From Flammeovirga sp. SJP92 (GTDB lineage Bacteria; Bacteroidota; Bacteroidia; Cytophagales; Flammeovirgaceae), in NCBI RefSeq assembly GCF_001583495.1, contig NZ_LQAQ01000093.1:186001-250000 (forward strand): 64,000 nucleotides of DNA, read 5' to 3'. Position 1 is the first letter of the stretch. Every line of letters begins with the position of its first letter. Below, piece by piece: positions 48,037-56,185 of this stretch. The notes below the pieces were generated by a model. That model had not been told where the DNA came from, did not search any database, and saw only the letters and a list, made by a program, of their open reading frames with translations. The position numbers and the translations under genes were made by a program.

Positions 48037-48109
48037 GGTGATGTAGCTCAGTTGGTAGAGCATCGGACTGAAAATCCGTGTGTCGGCGGTTCGAATCCGC
48101 CCATCACCA
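48037..48109 (+). tRNA. tRNA-Phe(GAA), copy 7
   Basis: Identical to copy 1. The spacer before it is of the 38-base type. A terminator follows. Confidence 0.97.
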
Positions 48110-48116
48110 CAAAAGC

Positions 48117-48147
48117 AAAGCTTATCCATTTGGGTAGGCTTTTTTTA
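48117..48147 (+). terminator. Terminator after the tRNA-Phe array
   Basis: AAAGCTTATCC (48117-48127) pairs with GGGTAGGCTTT (48132-48142), with two G-T pairs, loop ATTT, followed by T through 48147. Confidence 0.85.
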
Positions 48148-48261
48148 TATCCGATAGTTAGGTTTTTATGTATTTAGAGAATTAATTTTCATTTTATTTG
48201 AAATTTAAATCACTAAAAAACAACAGATTAAAACCAACATCAAAAATAAATTCAAAATATG

Positions 48262-48293
48262 TTTGGTGTATTCGAAATTAACCTACATATTTG
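48262..48293 (+). promoter_or_regulatory. Promoter of tRNA-Ser
   Basis: A TTTG -33 element (48262-48265), then 20 bases, then a TTTG-ending -7 box (48286-48293; preceded by TA at 48284) followed by CACCCGC. This is the same context as the orphan promoter at 21749. The gap to the tRNA is 28 bases. Confidence 0.6.
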
Positions 48294-48321
48294 CACCCGC
48301 TATCACACAAAGATAGCACAT

Positions 48322-48406
48322 AGAGAGTTGGCAGAGTGGTCGAATGCGGTGGTCTTGAAAACCATTGTACCGCGAGGTACCGGGGGTTCGAATCCCTCAC
48401 TCTCTG
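48322..48406 (+). tRNA. tRNA-Ser(TGA)
   Basis: 85 bases with acceptor AGAGAGT/ACTCTCT, anticodon stem GTGGT/ACCAT around loop CTTGAAA (anticodon TGA), a long variable arm (GTACC-GCGA-GGTACC) typical of serine tRNA, T-arm GGGGG/CCCTC and discriminator G. CCA is not fully encoded. Confidence 0.95.
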
Positions 48407-48413
48407 CAAACAG

Positions 48414-48447
48414 AAAGCATCAAATCGAAAGGTTTGATGCTTTTTTT
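48414..48447 (+). terminator. Terminator after tRNA-Ser
   Basis: Perfect 11-bp stem AAAGCATCAAA (48414-48424) with TTTGATGCTTT (48433-48443), loop TCGAAAGG, T-run through 48447. Confidence 0.9.
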
Positions 48448-48518
48448 ATGCCCTTTTGAAAATGACTGTCGAATATTTTTTATTTTGTGAAAAGTATTCA
48501 AAACAGTAACTCATTACT

Positions 48519-51203
48519 ATGACAGCTTTCCTCCGATCGTTTACTATTTTATTCTTCTTAATTATTTATTTTAATTCAGCTAATGCTCAAAAGAGTGACT
48601 CACTTTGGGGCGTTTGGATCGATGAAACTATTGATCAAAAAGAAAGAGTAAATGCACTGAATGAATACTCTGAACATTATCTAAAAATCAATAAAGACAG
48701 TGCACTTCACTTTATAGAAATGTCGGTTGCTTTTGCTAAAGAAAACGGAATTATTGAGCAGCAAACCTATATGCAATTAGGGAGAGTATTAAGAAGAAAT
48801 TCTAAAAATGAAGAAGCTATACAAGCCTATAAGGAAGCACTTATAATTGCAGAAAAAACAGATGACAGTCTTTCTATTGCCAATTCACTTTACCTCATAG
48901 GAGTAAGCTATTACTATATGGGGGACTATGAACATGCTATTTCTTATTATAAGGAAAGTAAAAACTGGGTAGAAATGATGGGCAATAAACGAGGTGTTGC
49001 CAACATCTCTTCTAATATCGGTATCATTAATATGCGTCAAAATCAGTATGACAGTGCCGCTAATAATTTTGAAGAAAGTATCAGACTCTACATTGAAGTC
49101 GATCTACCACACAAAACAAATGTACCCATGCTTAATTATGCTTTGCTCAAGGAAAGATTAGGTGATTATCAAGGAGCAATGGATTTATACATGAAAAGCT
49201 TGGCGATTAACGAAAAGGAAAAGGATGAAAGTTCCATCGCTTATGTCTATACTAATATTGCTCAGATGTATCAAAAATTAGGGGATAATGATAAATTTTT
49301 TGAATACAATGAGAAAAGCCTTGATATATGGATTAAGCTCAACAACAAAAGAAATATACTTTATAATCTTACCAATATTGGTTCTATTTATTTTGAAACG
49401 GGAGATTATGATAAAGCATTAGAGTATTTCAATAAATGTGTTCCCTTATCCAAAGAAATTAAAGACAAGAATGGTATCGCAAATGTTCTTCTCAAACGCG
49501 GGGTTCTTTACATTGAAACTAATCAATTGGATAATGGAATTAAAGATATAAACTCTGCTTTTGACTTATATAAGCAACTGAAAGATGGTTCTGGAATAGC
49601 ATTGTCACATCAAGCATTAGGAAAATATTATACTGCTATTGGTAAAAATAAATTGGCGATCACCAACTTGGAAAAAGCCTACGAACTAGCTGTAGATTCT
49701 GATATTGAAATCCAGAAAAATGTAGCCGAAGACCTTTACAGAGTGTATGAGAAAGCAGGTAATAAAACTCTCGCTTTTGAAGCCTATAGAAATTATATCA
49801 TTGCCAGAGATAGCATCGGTAATGACAAAAACCAAAAAGAAATTGTACGGAAAGAATTAAAGTATAATTACGATAAAAAGGCACTAGCTGACAGCCTTGC
49901 CTTTGAAAACCAAAAAGCGATTCAAACGGCAAAACTTGAAAAAAGCACTACTCAACTCCGTCTTTCTATGGTCATACTTCTGATTGTGATCATATCAGTG
50001 GTTTTGCTTTACAGAAGAAATCAAACCATCAAAAATCAAAACAGTACGATCACTTCTCAAAATGAAAAGCTTACAACCCTCACCGATGAATTGAAAGGAT
50101 TGAATGAGAATTTAGAGAAAAAGGTAGAAGAAAGAACTTTTGAAATCACAAAAATCAACAAAGAACTAAAGGCAAGTGATGAACGTTATGCCTATGCTTT
50201 GGATGCTTCTAATGATGGAATATGGGATTATAATGTAGAAGAAGACCAAATTTCTTTTAGTCCTGCCATTTATACAATGCTTGGATTTGAACCTTATGAG
50301 TTTCCTGAAACGAGAGATAGTATTTATGACTTATTACATTCGGAAGAAAAAAAGATAGAAACCCGAAAAGCTCACCATTTGTTTGCCATCAGACAAAAAA
50401 CCGATTTTCTGGAAGATGAATACCGTTTGGTAGGCAAAAATGGAAAAGTAGTTTGGGTGCAATCGAAAGGTAAAATTGTTGAAAAAGATGAACAAAATAA
50501 ACCGCTCCGAATAGTGGGCACTCACACCGACATCACTGCTCAAAAGCTAAAAAGTCAAGAAATGCTAGAAGCTATTTTAAGAACGGAAGACGCTGAAAGG
50601 AGTCGTATTTCGAAAGAAATCCACGATGGTTTGCAACAGACTTTAATTATAAGTTTTATGAACATCCGACATTTTAGAAGCAAAATGAAAGATATTCCAG
50701 AAAGCGTAAAGGAAAAGTTTGAGTTGGGATGGAAATATCTAGAGCGATCAATCGAGGAAGCTAGAGGAGTTGCTCATGTTCTGATGCCAAAATCCATTGT
50801 GGATTATGGTGTTTTAGCGGCTTGCCAGATGTTGATTGATGATATGAATAGTTCAACGGATGAAATTACTTTTGACTTCCAACATAACTTAGCTTCCGAA
50901 CGACTTCCAAACCAACAGATAGAAATTACGCTTTATAGAATATTACAGGAAAGCTTGAACAATGTCATGAAATACGCCAAAGCTTCTGAAGTCAATATTC
51001 AGTTGTATGATTATGAAGACACGTACTCTTTGACGGTTGAAGACAATGGGATTGGTTTTGACACTTCCAAACTAAAAGACAAAGAAGGACATGGTTTCAG
51101 AAATATCAGAAATCGACTAGATGCTATCAATGGTTCCTTGGAAGTGGATAGCAGAGAAGGTGACGGTACGACTATTATTGTTGAAATATCAAAGACAATT
51201 TAA
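48519..51203 (+). CDS. TPR sensor histidine kinase with PAS domain
   Basis: Membrane sensor kinase of the NarX/HisKA_3 type. The 894 residues have a signal peptide (about 1-23), TPR repeats at about 60-420 in the periplasm, one membrane helix at about 485-505, a coiled coil (510-550), a PAS/PAC unit at about 555-680 (YALDASNDGIWDYNVEEDQ), and an H-box with His702 (RISKEIHDGLQQ). A HATPase_c domain to the end has N-box LQESLNNVMKYAKAS and GHGFRNIRNRL. The response regulator encoded convergently at 51200-51847 is the probable partner, and the ends overlap by 4 bases. Confidence 0.93.
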   Translation: MTAFLRSFTILFFLIIYFNSANAQKSDSLWGVWIDETIDQKERVNALNEYSEHYLKINKDSALHFIEMSVAFAKENGIIEQQTYMQLGRVLRRNSKNEEAIQAYKEALIIAEKTDDSLSIANSLYLIGVSYYYMGDYEHAISYYKESKNWVEMMGNKRGVANISSNIGIINMRQNQYDSAANNFEESIRLYIEVDLPHKTNVPMLNYALLKERLGDYQGAMDLYMKSLAINEKEKDESSIAYVYTNIAQMYQKLGDNDKFFEYNEKSLDIWIKLNNKRNILYNLTNIGSIYFETGDYDKALEYFNKCVPLSKEIKDKNGIANVLLKRGVLYIETNQLDNGIKDINSAFDLYKQLKDGSGIALSHQALGKYYTAIGKNKLAITNLEKAYELAVDSDIEIQKNVAEDLYRVYEKAGNKTLAFEAYRNYIIARDSIGNDKNQKEIVRKELKYNYDKKALADSLAFENQKAIQTAKLEKSTTQLRLSMVILLIVIISVVLLYRRNQTIKNQNSTITSQNEKLTTLTDELKGLNENLEKKVEERTFEITKINKELKASDERYAYALDASNDGIWDYNVEEDQISFSPAIYTMLGFEPYEFPETRDSIYDLLHSEEKKIETRKAHHLFAIRQKTDFLEDEYRLVGKNGKVVWVQSKGKIVEKDEQNKPLRIVGTHTDITAQKLKSQEMLEAILRTEDAERSRISKEIHDGLQQTLIISFMNIRHFRSKMKDIPESVKEKFELGWKYLERSIEEARGVAHVLMPKSIVDYGVLAACQMLIDDMNSSTDEITFDFQHNLASERLPNQQIEITLYRILQESLNNVMKYAKASEVNIQLYDYEDTYSLTVEDNGIGFDTSKLKDKEGHGFRNIRNRLDAINGSLEVDSREGDGTTIIVEISKTI

Positions 51204-51847
51204 AAGTCAATCAAGTTGGTTCCTATTACGTAAAGGATCAATCCTGCAATATTTTTACTCCCTGTTTTTACCAAAAGGTTCCGCTTGTGTGCTTCTACCG
51301 TTTTCATACTTACAAACAAGGCTTCTGCAATTTCAGTATTTGAATATTCCTTTAGAATTAACTCTAAGACCTCTTTTTCCCGCTTCGACAACTTTACTTC
51401 AGCAACCATCCTTTTAGCGTGAGGTTTTGTTTTTTGGATACTATTGATAATGATTTCAGTGACTTTAGGAGAAAAATAAGTACCACCAGTTGACACTGTT
51501 TTAATTGCCATCAATAACTCTTCCTGCTTACAGTCTTTCAGTAAATAACCACTTGCTCCTTCAGCTAAAAACTGCTTCACATGTCTATGGTCATCCATCA
51601 TGGTCAAACCTAAAACTTTTATATCAGGGTGAAGACTACTCATTTGCTTGGCTAATTCTATACCGTCCATTTCCGGCATATTCAAGTCAGTTACTACAAT
51701 ATCGGGTTGAGATGATTTTAATTTTTCAAGACAATCCACACCATTTTCTGCTTCTCCGATACATTCTATTTCTGAAGATTTTTCAAAATAGGTTTTCAAA
51801 CCTTCACGGATCATTTCATGGTCGTCTACTAAAAATATTTTAATCAT
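51200..51847 (-). CDS. LuxR/NarL-type response regulator
   Basis: DNA-binding output of a two-component system. The 215 residues have a receiver domain with acidic Asp8/Asp9, phosphoacceptor Asp54 (VVTDLNMPEMDG) and the switch region near LTMMDD. An interdomain linker follows, then a LuxR HTH at about 150-205 (LSKREKEVLELILKEYSNTEIAEALFVSMKTVEAHK). HisKA_3 kinases normally pair with this regulator class, so the adjacent TPR kinase is the likely partner. It lies opposite the kinase gene, with a 4-base overlap of the two ends. Confidence 0.95.
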   Translation of the reverse strand: MIKIFLVDDHEMIREGLKTYFEKSSEIECIGEAENGVDCLEKLKSSQPDIVVTDLNMPEMDGIELAKQMSSLHPDIKVLGLTMMDDHRHVKQFLAEGASGYLLKDCKQEELLMAIKTVSTGGTYFSPKVTEIIINSIQKTKPHAKRMVAEVKLSKREKEVLELILKEYSNTEIAEALFVSMKTVEAHKRNLLVKTGSKNIAGLILYVIGTNLIDF

Positions 51848-51948
51848 AGTGTTTTTTTAAATTGAAGAGTTATTAATTATTGAAATTGTTATGCAAAAAG
51901 CGTTAACATAGACTTACTATAAAGTTGGTATTTATACTTCTGTTATTA

Positions 51949-52422
51949 CTATTTATCCGGTTCTAAAGCCAATAACACTTCAAATAAATTGTCTGCTATT
52001 TTCAGTATTCCTTCATCTCCATTATCAACCCAAAATATTGCTCCCCTATCTTTTTCTCTTGAACTAACATATAACATACCTCCAAATAATTCTATTATCG
52101 GAATAAGATATTTTACATCTACGTATTCATTACTTAGTTCGAAATGCTCTTGAAATTCATAAAGATATTCTATATCAGAACAATATTTTTCAATTTCATT
52201 TAGTGACAACACTTTTTCTATACCATTTCCTATTTCATAACCATCTTCATTAATGATATTTATAATATTATCAAAACCATCAACCTCAATTTTTGATTCT
52301 GAATATTTAAACAAGAATTCCTCTATCTCTTGAGGAAAAGTAAGGTTTATTTTTTTCTCTAATTCTTTAATTTCAGAGTATGCAATTTGCTTTGGATTGA
52401 TATATGTTAAATTATATTTCAT
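51949..52422 (-). CDS. SMI1/KNR4 (SUKH) family protein
   Basis: The 157 residues show the SUKH pattern: an early LPxEIEEFL-like segment (INLTFPQEIEEFLFKYSESK), a central aromatic stretch, and GGMLYVSSREKDRGAIFWVDNGDE near residues 115-138. Many SUKH proteins neutralise contact-dependent toxins, others are regulatory. No toxin, VgrG, Rhs or T6SS gene is beside it, so an immunity role is only possible. It has no signal peptide. Confidence 0.75.
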   Translation of the reverse strand: MKYNLTYINPKQIAYSEIKELEKKINLTFPQEIEEFLFKYSESKIEVDGFDNIINIINEDGYEIGNGIEKVLSLNEIEKYCSDIEYLYEFQEHFELSNEYVDVKYLIPIIELFGGMLYVSSREKDRGAIFWVDNGDEGILKIADNLFEVLLALEPDK

Positions 52423-52533
52423 GTCTAATTAATTATCGTTTAGACCTTTTTTTAAATCATCAAATTGAAGTAAAATTAATAAAGCACAACTTTTAAATAT
52501 AACCATCACTTTTTAATGTTGTTTGAAAAAGTA

Positions 52534-52602
52534 AGGGAAACCCTAGTTTTTCTATTTTCAGAATTTCACCATCGGTTAAGGAGAGCACCCGCCGTAGCTT
52601 TG
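52534..52602 (+). promoter_or_regulatory. Palindromic operator and promoter of the DUF1254 gene
   Basis: The palindrome AGGGAAACCCT (52534-52544) is followed 59 bases further (centre to centre) by an exact -7 box TAGCTTTG (52595-52602), 32 bases before the ATG. There is no good -33 element, which suggests activator dependence. The same arrangement precedes the next two genes. Confidence 0.65.
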
Positions 52603-52634
52603 TAATATCAAAATTCAATCAAATCATCAAGAAA

Positions 52635-54128
52635 ATGAAAAAAGATATCATTGCTAAAGTGGCGTTAGCTTCAGTGCTATTATCTGGCTGTAATACTACC
52701 CTGCCAACTACTGATACTGTTGAAGAAATCAAATCAGATTCTAATTCAATGGATACTAGAATTGGGAAATTAGGTTTTACTCATGGTTTTGAAAATGGTT
52801 ACCCAACGGAAGAAACTGTACATCTTTTGTTTGATGAAATGGACTTCCAACGTGCCACTCAAGCTTATATTTGGGCTACACCTTATGTTTCCTTTTTACA
52901 ATGGCAACACTCCTTCCATCATGATTTAGGACTAAAAAATGGACAAATCATATTGCATGAATCTTATAAAGACAGAGTGGGTGGTTTGACTTATAATGCC
53001 ACTACTCCTTACGCACTTACTTTTATAGAAGTACAGGATGATCCTTGGATTATGGAAGTGCCAGAAGGAGGCGTAAGGGGATCAATGTCCAATATGTGGC
53101 AAATTGGTTTGGCTAGTTTTACAGAACCTACCAAGTTCTTGATATTAGGACCTGAAACGAAAATGCCAGAAGGTGATTTATCAGAATATAAAGTTGTAAG
53201 GTCAAATACTAATTCAGTCATGACAGGTCTTCGATTAATGTCTCCCGACAAAGATGAAAGAATGAAGGTATTGGACAATTACAACATCTATCCTTATTCA
53301 GAACGTGAAGATCCACACCCTAGAGGATATATTGAAACCAATGAAAGACCTTGGATGGCGGCTGCGCCAAGAGGTTTGGAATATTTTGAACGCTTAGCAG
53401 AAGGAATCAATACTAATGGTCCTATTCATGAAAGAGACCGTTTCTTTATGGCAATGTTGAAACCGCTAGGTATCGAAAGAGGAAAACCTTTTGCTCCTAC
53501 AGCTTATCAAAAAGAAATTCTAACGGAGGCCTCTTACGTTGGTGAAGCAATGACTAAAGCGATAGACTTTGATGGAACGGAACGCCTAGAAGATGCTCCG
53601 TACATGGAAGGATCAGCGTGGGAAATTGCTACTACATCTCCTCCAAACCAACGTCGTGAAAATATGGATGCTTTAGACGGACGTGCTGCTTGGTTCTATG
53701 AAGCCGTTTCTAATGACATCGCTATGCACGGTATGGTCAATGGTGGATATGGTCAAGTTTACCTTACTTCTTATAAAGATGCGGATGGCGATTGGTTAGA
53801 CGGTGGACAGAATTACCGTTTACGTCTTCCTGATAATCCTCCAGCAAAAGCATTCTGGTCGGTGACATTGTATGAAGTGAACACTCGTACGCTACTGCAA
53901 AATGAGATGCAAAAAGCAGATCTATCTTCAAGACAGCATTTAAAAGTAAATATGAACGGTTCTATTGACCTTTACTTTGGTCCAAAAGCTCCAAAAGGAT
54001 TTGAAAGCAATTGGATTCAAACCGAAGAGGGTCGTGCGTGGTTCCCTTACTTCAGATTCTATTCTCCTGGAAAAGAAGTTGTAGACCGCACTTGGATACT
54101 GCCTGATATTGAGAAAAAGTCATATTAA
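52635..54128 (+). CDS. DUF1254/DUF1214 lipoprotein
   Basis: The 497 residues start with a lipoprotein signal (VLLSG-Cys19). An N-terminal DUF1254 domain (FQRATQAYIWATPYVSFLQWQ; TPYALTFIEVQDDPWIMEVPEG) is followed by a C-terminal DUF1214 domain (QNYRLRLPDNPPAKAFWSVTLYEVNTRTLLQNEMQKADLSSR; FYSPGKEVVDRTWILPDIEK). The biochemical role of these domains is not established. It is the first gene of a cassette with a propeller-like protein and a barrel-like protein, all behind the same operator. A C(UUCG)G-loop terminator follows. Confidence 0.85.
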   Translation: MKKDIIAKVALASVLLSGCNTTLPTTDTVEEIKSDSNSMDTRIGKLGFTHGFENGYPTEETVHLLFDEMDFQRATQAYIWATPYVSFLQWQHSFHHDLGLKNGQIILHESYKDRVGGLTYNATTPYALTFIEVQDDPWIMEVPEGGVRGSMSNMWQIGLASFTEPTKFLILGPETKMPEGDLSEYKVVRSNTNSVMTGLRLMSPDKDERMKVLDNYNIYPYSEREDPHPRGYIETNERPWMAAAPRGLEYFERLAEGINTNGPIHERDRFFMAMLKPLGIERGKPFAPTAYQKEILTEASYVGEAMTKAIDFDGTERLEDAPYMEGSAWEIATTSPPNQRRENMDALDGRAAWFYEAVSNDIAMHGMVNGGYGQVYLTSYKDADGDWLDGGQNYRLRLPDNPPAKAFWSVTLYEVNTRTLLQNEMQKADLSSRQHLKVNMNGSIDLYFGPKAPKGFESNWIQTEEGRAWFPYFRFYSPGKEVVDRTWILPDIEKKSY

Positions 54129-54163
54129 GAATATACAATACACCTATATTTTATGATACTATT

Positions 54164-54188
54164 AAGCCCTCTTCGGAGGGCTTTTTTT
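54164..54188 (+). terminator. Terminator after the DUF1254 gene
   Basis: AAGCCCTC (54164-54171), a TTCG tetraloop (54172-54175), GAGGGCTT (54176-54183) and a T-run to 54188. A closely similar copy follows the next gene at 56020-56042. Confidence 0.92.
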
Positions 54189-54206
54189 ATGCCAAAAATT
54201 TAAATA

Positions 54207-54331
54207 TCAAAAACTAAGGGAAACCCTAATTTTTTAGATCTAGCCTTTCCCTAAAGGATAGAAAAAGAGATATAACCACCTTTGTAATAGATAATTAAAC
54301 AATCTCATTTATCAATCTAAACAATAAGAAA
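54207..54331 (+). promoter_or_regulatory. Promoter region A, nearly identical to 56061-56185
   Basis: 125 bases shared with the region before the barrel gene, with only a few differences. It contains the palindrome AGGGAAACCCT (54217-54227), a second one CCTTT-CCCT-AAAGG (about 54244-54257), and -7 box CACCTTTG (54277-54284), with the same 58-59 base spacing. Confidence 0.7.
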
Positions 54332-55963
54332 ATGATTAATTTAAATTCAAAAAAAGCGGTAGTTGCAAGTCTTATGGTAGCATCTAGTTTTCAGGCATTA
54401 GCACAAACAGATCACCCCAATAGTAAGATGAATGCTTTACCACAAACGAACCCTTGGTTAACTGAAAGTGTTTATCCTACCTCGCATCATAACCCAGCAC
54501 AAACGGATGTATCACCTATTGCAGGTCCAGCATTTAGTATGCAATTAAGTAAAGATCAAGTTAAAACTATCCCTGCCGTTTTCAACTCTAATCCTACCAC
54601 GAAACATATCGGAAAAGATAGAATTATCATGATTAGCGGTGTAAATGGAGTGAGAAAAGTGCTTGCTACTGGCGATCAGTTCGAGCAAGTTTCTTTCTTA
54701 CCTTACCCAGGATTAGAAGGTGCTAATCCAGATGAAATAATGGAAGTAGTTGACCGTATGGACAAAGCACGTTTTGCTCATGATGATAAAGCCATTTTAG
54801 CGGAATCAAAGAATATGGCAGAGCTTGGTTTTACCTTTAAAACAGTAGCCAATGGTGTATATAACTTGTTTGATAATGAGGGCTACCACTACTCCATGTA
54901 TAGTGGTGTAAACATTATGAAATCAACTGATAATAATGATGTAAATGCACCTCAGCAATTGGTCAAAACAGCCAATATCACTGACGGTCTTCCTGCTGAT
55001 CTTGCAAAAAATGTAACAAGAGCCGTTGGTTTTGGTATGACTTACGATGGTAACTTGGCAGTTGCTGCTCCAGGAATGGTAGGTTTATACTCTCGTGATT
55101 TAGATCTAAAAGGTTATATCACGTTCCCTGGTGAAATTGTAGATAACAGTATCGCTTTCGACGAAACAGGTATTTACGTGGTGACTTCTGAAAATATGTA
55201 CAAGGTAGTATGGACAGGAAAAAAACTATCTTATGATGAAAAAGATGGTGGTTGGAAAGCACCTTATGATACCATGGACGGTGAAAAAGCAGTAGCCATG
55301 GGTGCGTTATCACGTGGTAGTGGTACAACCCCTACTTTGATGGGCTTCGGTGGTGATGAAGACAAATTGGTTCTTATCGCTGATGCTGATGAAAACGGAA
55401 CAAAACTAGTCGCTTTCTGGCGAGATCAAATCCCTTCCAACTTTAAACAAAAAGAAGGTACAAAATCACGCAGAATTGCGGATCAAATCAGAGTAGATGT
55501 CAGTGATCTTACTATCGAACCTTCTCCTGTTGTGATGGGAAATAGAGTCGTTGTAATTAACTGTACATTCCCTGAGCCTTCAGAAACTAGAGGAGATATT
55601 TTTGGTAATGCGATGACATCAGGTGTCACTCGTCATGCACCAAGAGGTATCCAACAGTTTGTTTGGAATACAGAAGAAAACAAATTCGAGAAGTCATGGA
55701 CTAATATGACGATTGATAATACGGACACAATGGTACCTCACGTATCTGCCAAATCGAACGTCATTTACTTTGCTAACAAGGTAGGCTTGAACTACGAATA
55801 CACTGGTTTGGATTGGAACACTGGTGAAATGGTAGGTCGTTGGAAAATGCCAACAGAAAGTGCTTACTACAACAACTGGGGTGGTATCGGGTACTTCCTT
55901 GAAGATGGGGATTTAATCCTTGGTGGATTCTTCAGTGCCAAACGTATTAATTTTGAAAAATAA
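54332..55963 (+). CDS. Secreted propeller-like protein of unknown function
   Basis: The 543 residues have a signal peptide to about residue 25 (QALAQ). I do not recognise a named family. Repeated short strands with tyrosine and tryptophan (LAVAAPGMVGLYSRDLDLKGYI; GIYVVTSENMYKVVWTGKKLSYDE; VIYFANKVGLNYEYTGLDWNTGEMVGRW) suggest a beta-propeller. The N-terminal part contains NPWLTESVYPTSHHNP. It has no lipobox, so it is probably periplasmic or released. It shares the operator and terminator style of its neighbours, implying the same pathway. Confidence 0.75.
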   Translation: MINLNSKKAVVASLMVASSFQALAQTDHPNSKMNALPQTNPWLTESVYPTSHHNPAQTDVSPIAGPAFSMQLSKDQVKTIPAVFNSNPTTKHIGKDRIIMISGVNGVRKVLATGDQFEQVSFLPYPGLEGANPDEIMEVVDRMDKARFAHDDKAILAESKNMAELGFTFKTVANGVYNLFDNEGYHYSMYSGVNIMKSTDNNDVNAPQQLVKTANITDGLPADLAKNVTRAVGFGMTYDGNLAVAAPGMVGLYSRDLDLKGYITFPGEIVDNSIAFDETGIYVVTSENMYKVVWTGKKLSYDEKDGGWKAPYDTMDGEKAVAMGALSRGSGTTPTLMGFGGDEDKLVLIADADENGTKLVAFWRDQIPSNFKQKEGTKSRRIADQIRVDVSDLTIEPSPVVMGNRVVVINCTFPEPSETRGDIFGNAMTSGVTRHAPRGIQQFVWNTEENKFEKSWTNMTIDNTDTMVPHVSAKSNVIYFANKVGLNYEYTGLDWNTGEMVGRWKMPTESAYYNNWGGIGYFLEDGDLILGGFFSAKRINFEK

Positions 55964-56019
55964 TAATTTTCATATCAATTTTTAGAGAGAACTACGATCA
56001 TTCGTAGACTATGCTTTTG

Positions 56020-56042
56020 AGCCCTCTTCGGAGGGCTTTTTT
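56020..56042 (+). terminator. Terminator after the propeller gene
   Basis: AGCCCTC-TTCG-GAGGGCT with a following T-run (56020-56042), a near copy of the terminator at 54164-54188. Confidence 0.92.
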
Positions 56043-56060
56043 GCGTTCAATACTATCGAT

Positions 56061-56185
56061 TCAAAAACTAAGGGAAACCCTAATTTTTTAGATCTAACCT
56101 TTCCCTAAAGGATAGAAACGGAGATATAACCACCTTTGTAATAGATAATTAAACAATCTCATTTATCAATCTAAATACTAATAAA
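56061..56185 (+). promoter_or_regulatory. Promoter region B, nearly identical to 54207-54331
   Basis: Contains palindrome AGGGAAACCCT (56071-56081), a CCTTT-CCCT-AAAGG repeat near 56098-56111, and -7 box CACCTTTG (56131-56138). The spacing from palindrome centre to -7 box centre is 58-59 bases, as in the other two copies. Confidence 0.7.

Larger units (their letters stand above)
47367..48109 (+). repeat. Tandem array of seven identical tRNA-Phe genes
   Basis: Seven identical 73-base tRNA genes repeat at 111-112 base intervals, separated by spacers of 38-39 bases. Spacers 1, 2 and 5 are identical, spacer 3 has one substitution, and spacers 4 and 6 are identical to each other with one deletion and one T-to-C change. 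The spacers can form a short AGTCT/AGACT stem that may guide processing. One promoter lies before the array and one terminator after it. Confidence 0.95.

Noticed and set aside
47367-48109. Regular repeats at 111-112 base spacing, resembling a CRISPR array
   Set aside because: The repeats are 73-base tRNA genes with near-identical spacers; CRISPR spacers would differ from each other.
47718-48177. Open frames across the tRNA-Phe array with repeated QLVEHRTENPCVGGSNPP
   Set aside because: They are translations of tRNA genes and spacers; the repeat is the tRNA sequence, not a protein repeat.
48259-48459. ORF over the tRNA-Ser
   Set aside because: It overlaps the tRNA and its terminator, and the product resembles no protein.
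52438-52634. Possible toxin partner next to the SMI1/KNR4 gene
   Set aside because: No ORF is visible in the upstream gap, which is AT-rich non-coding DNA leading into the cassette promoter.
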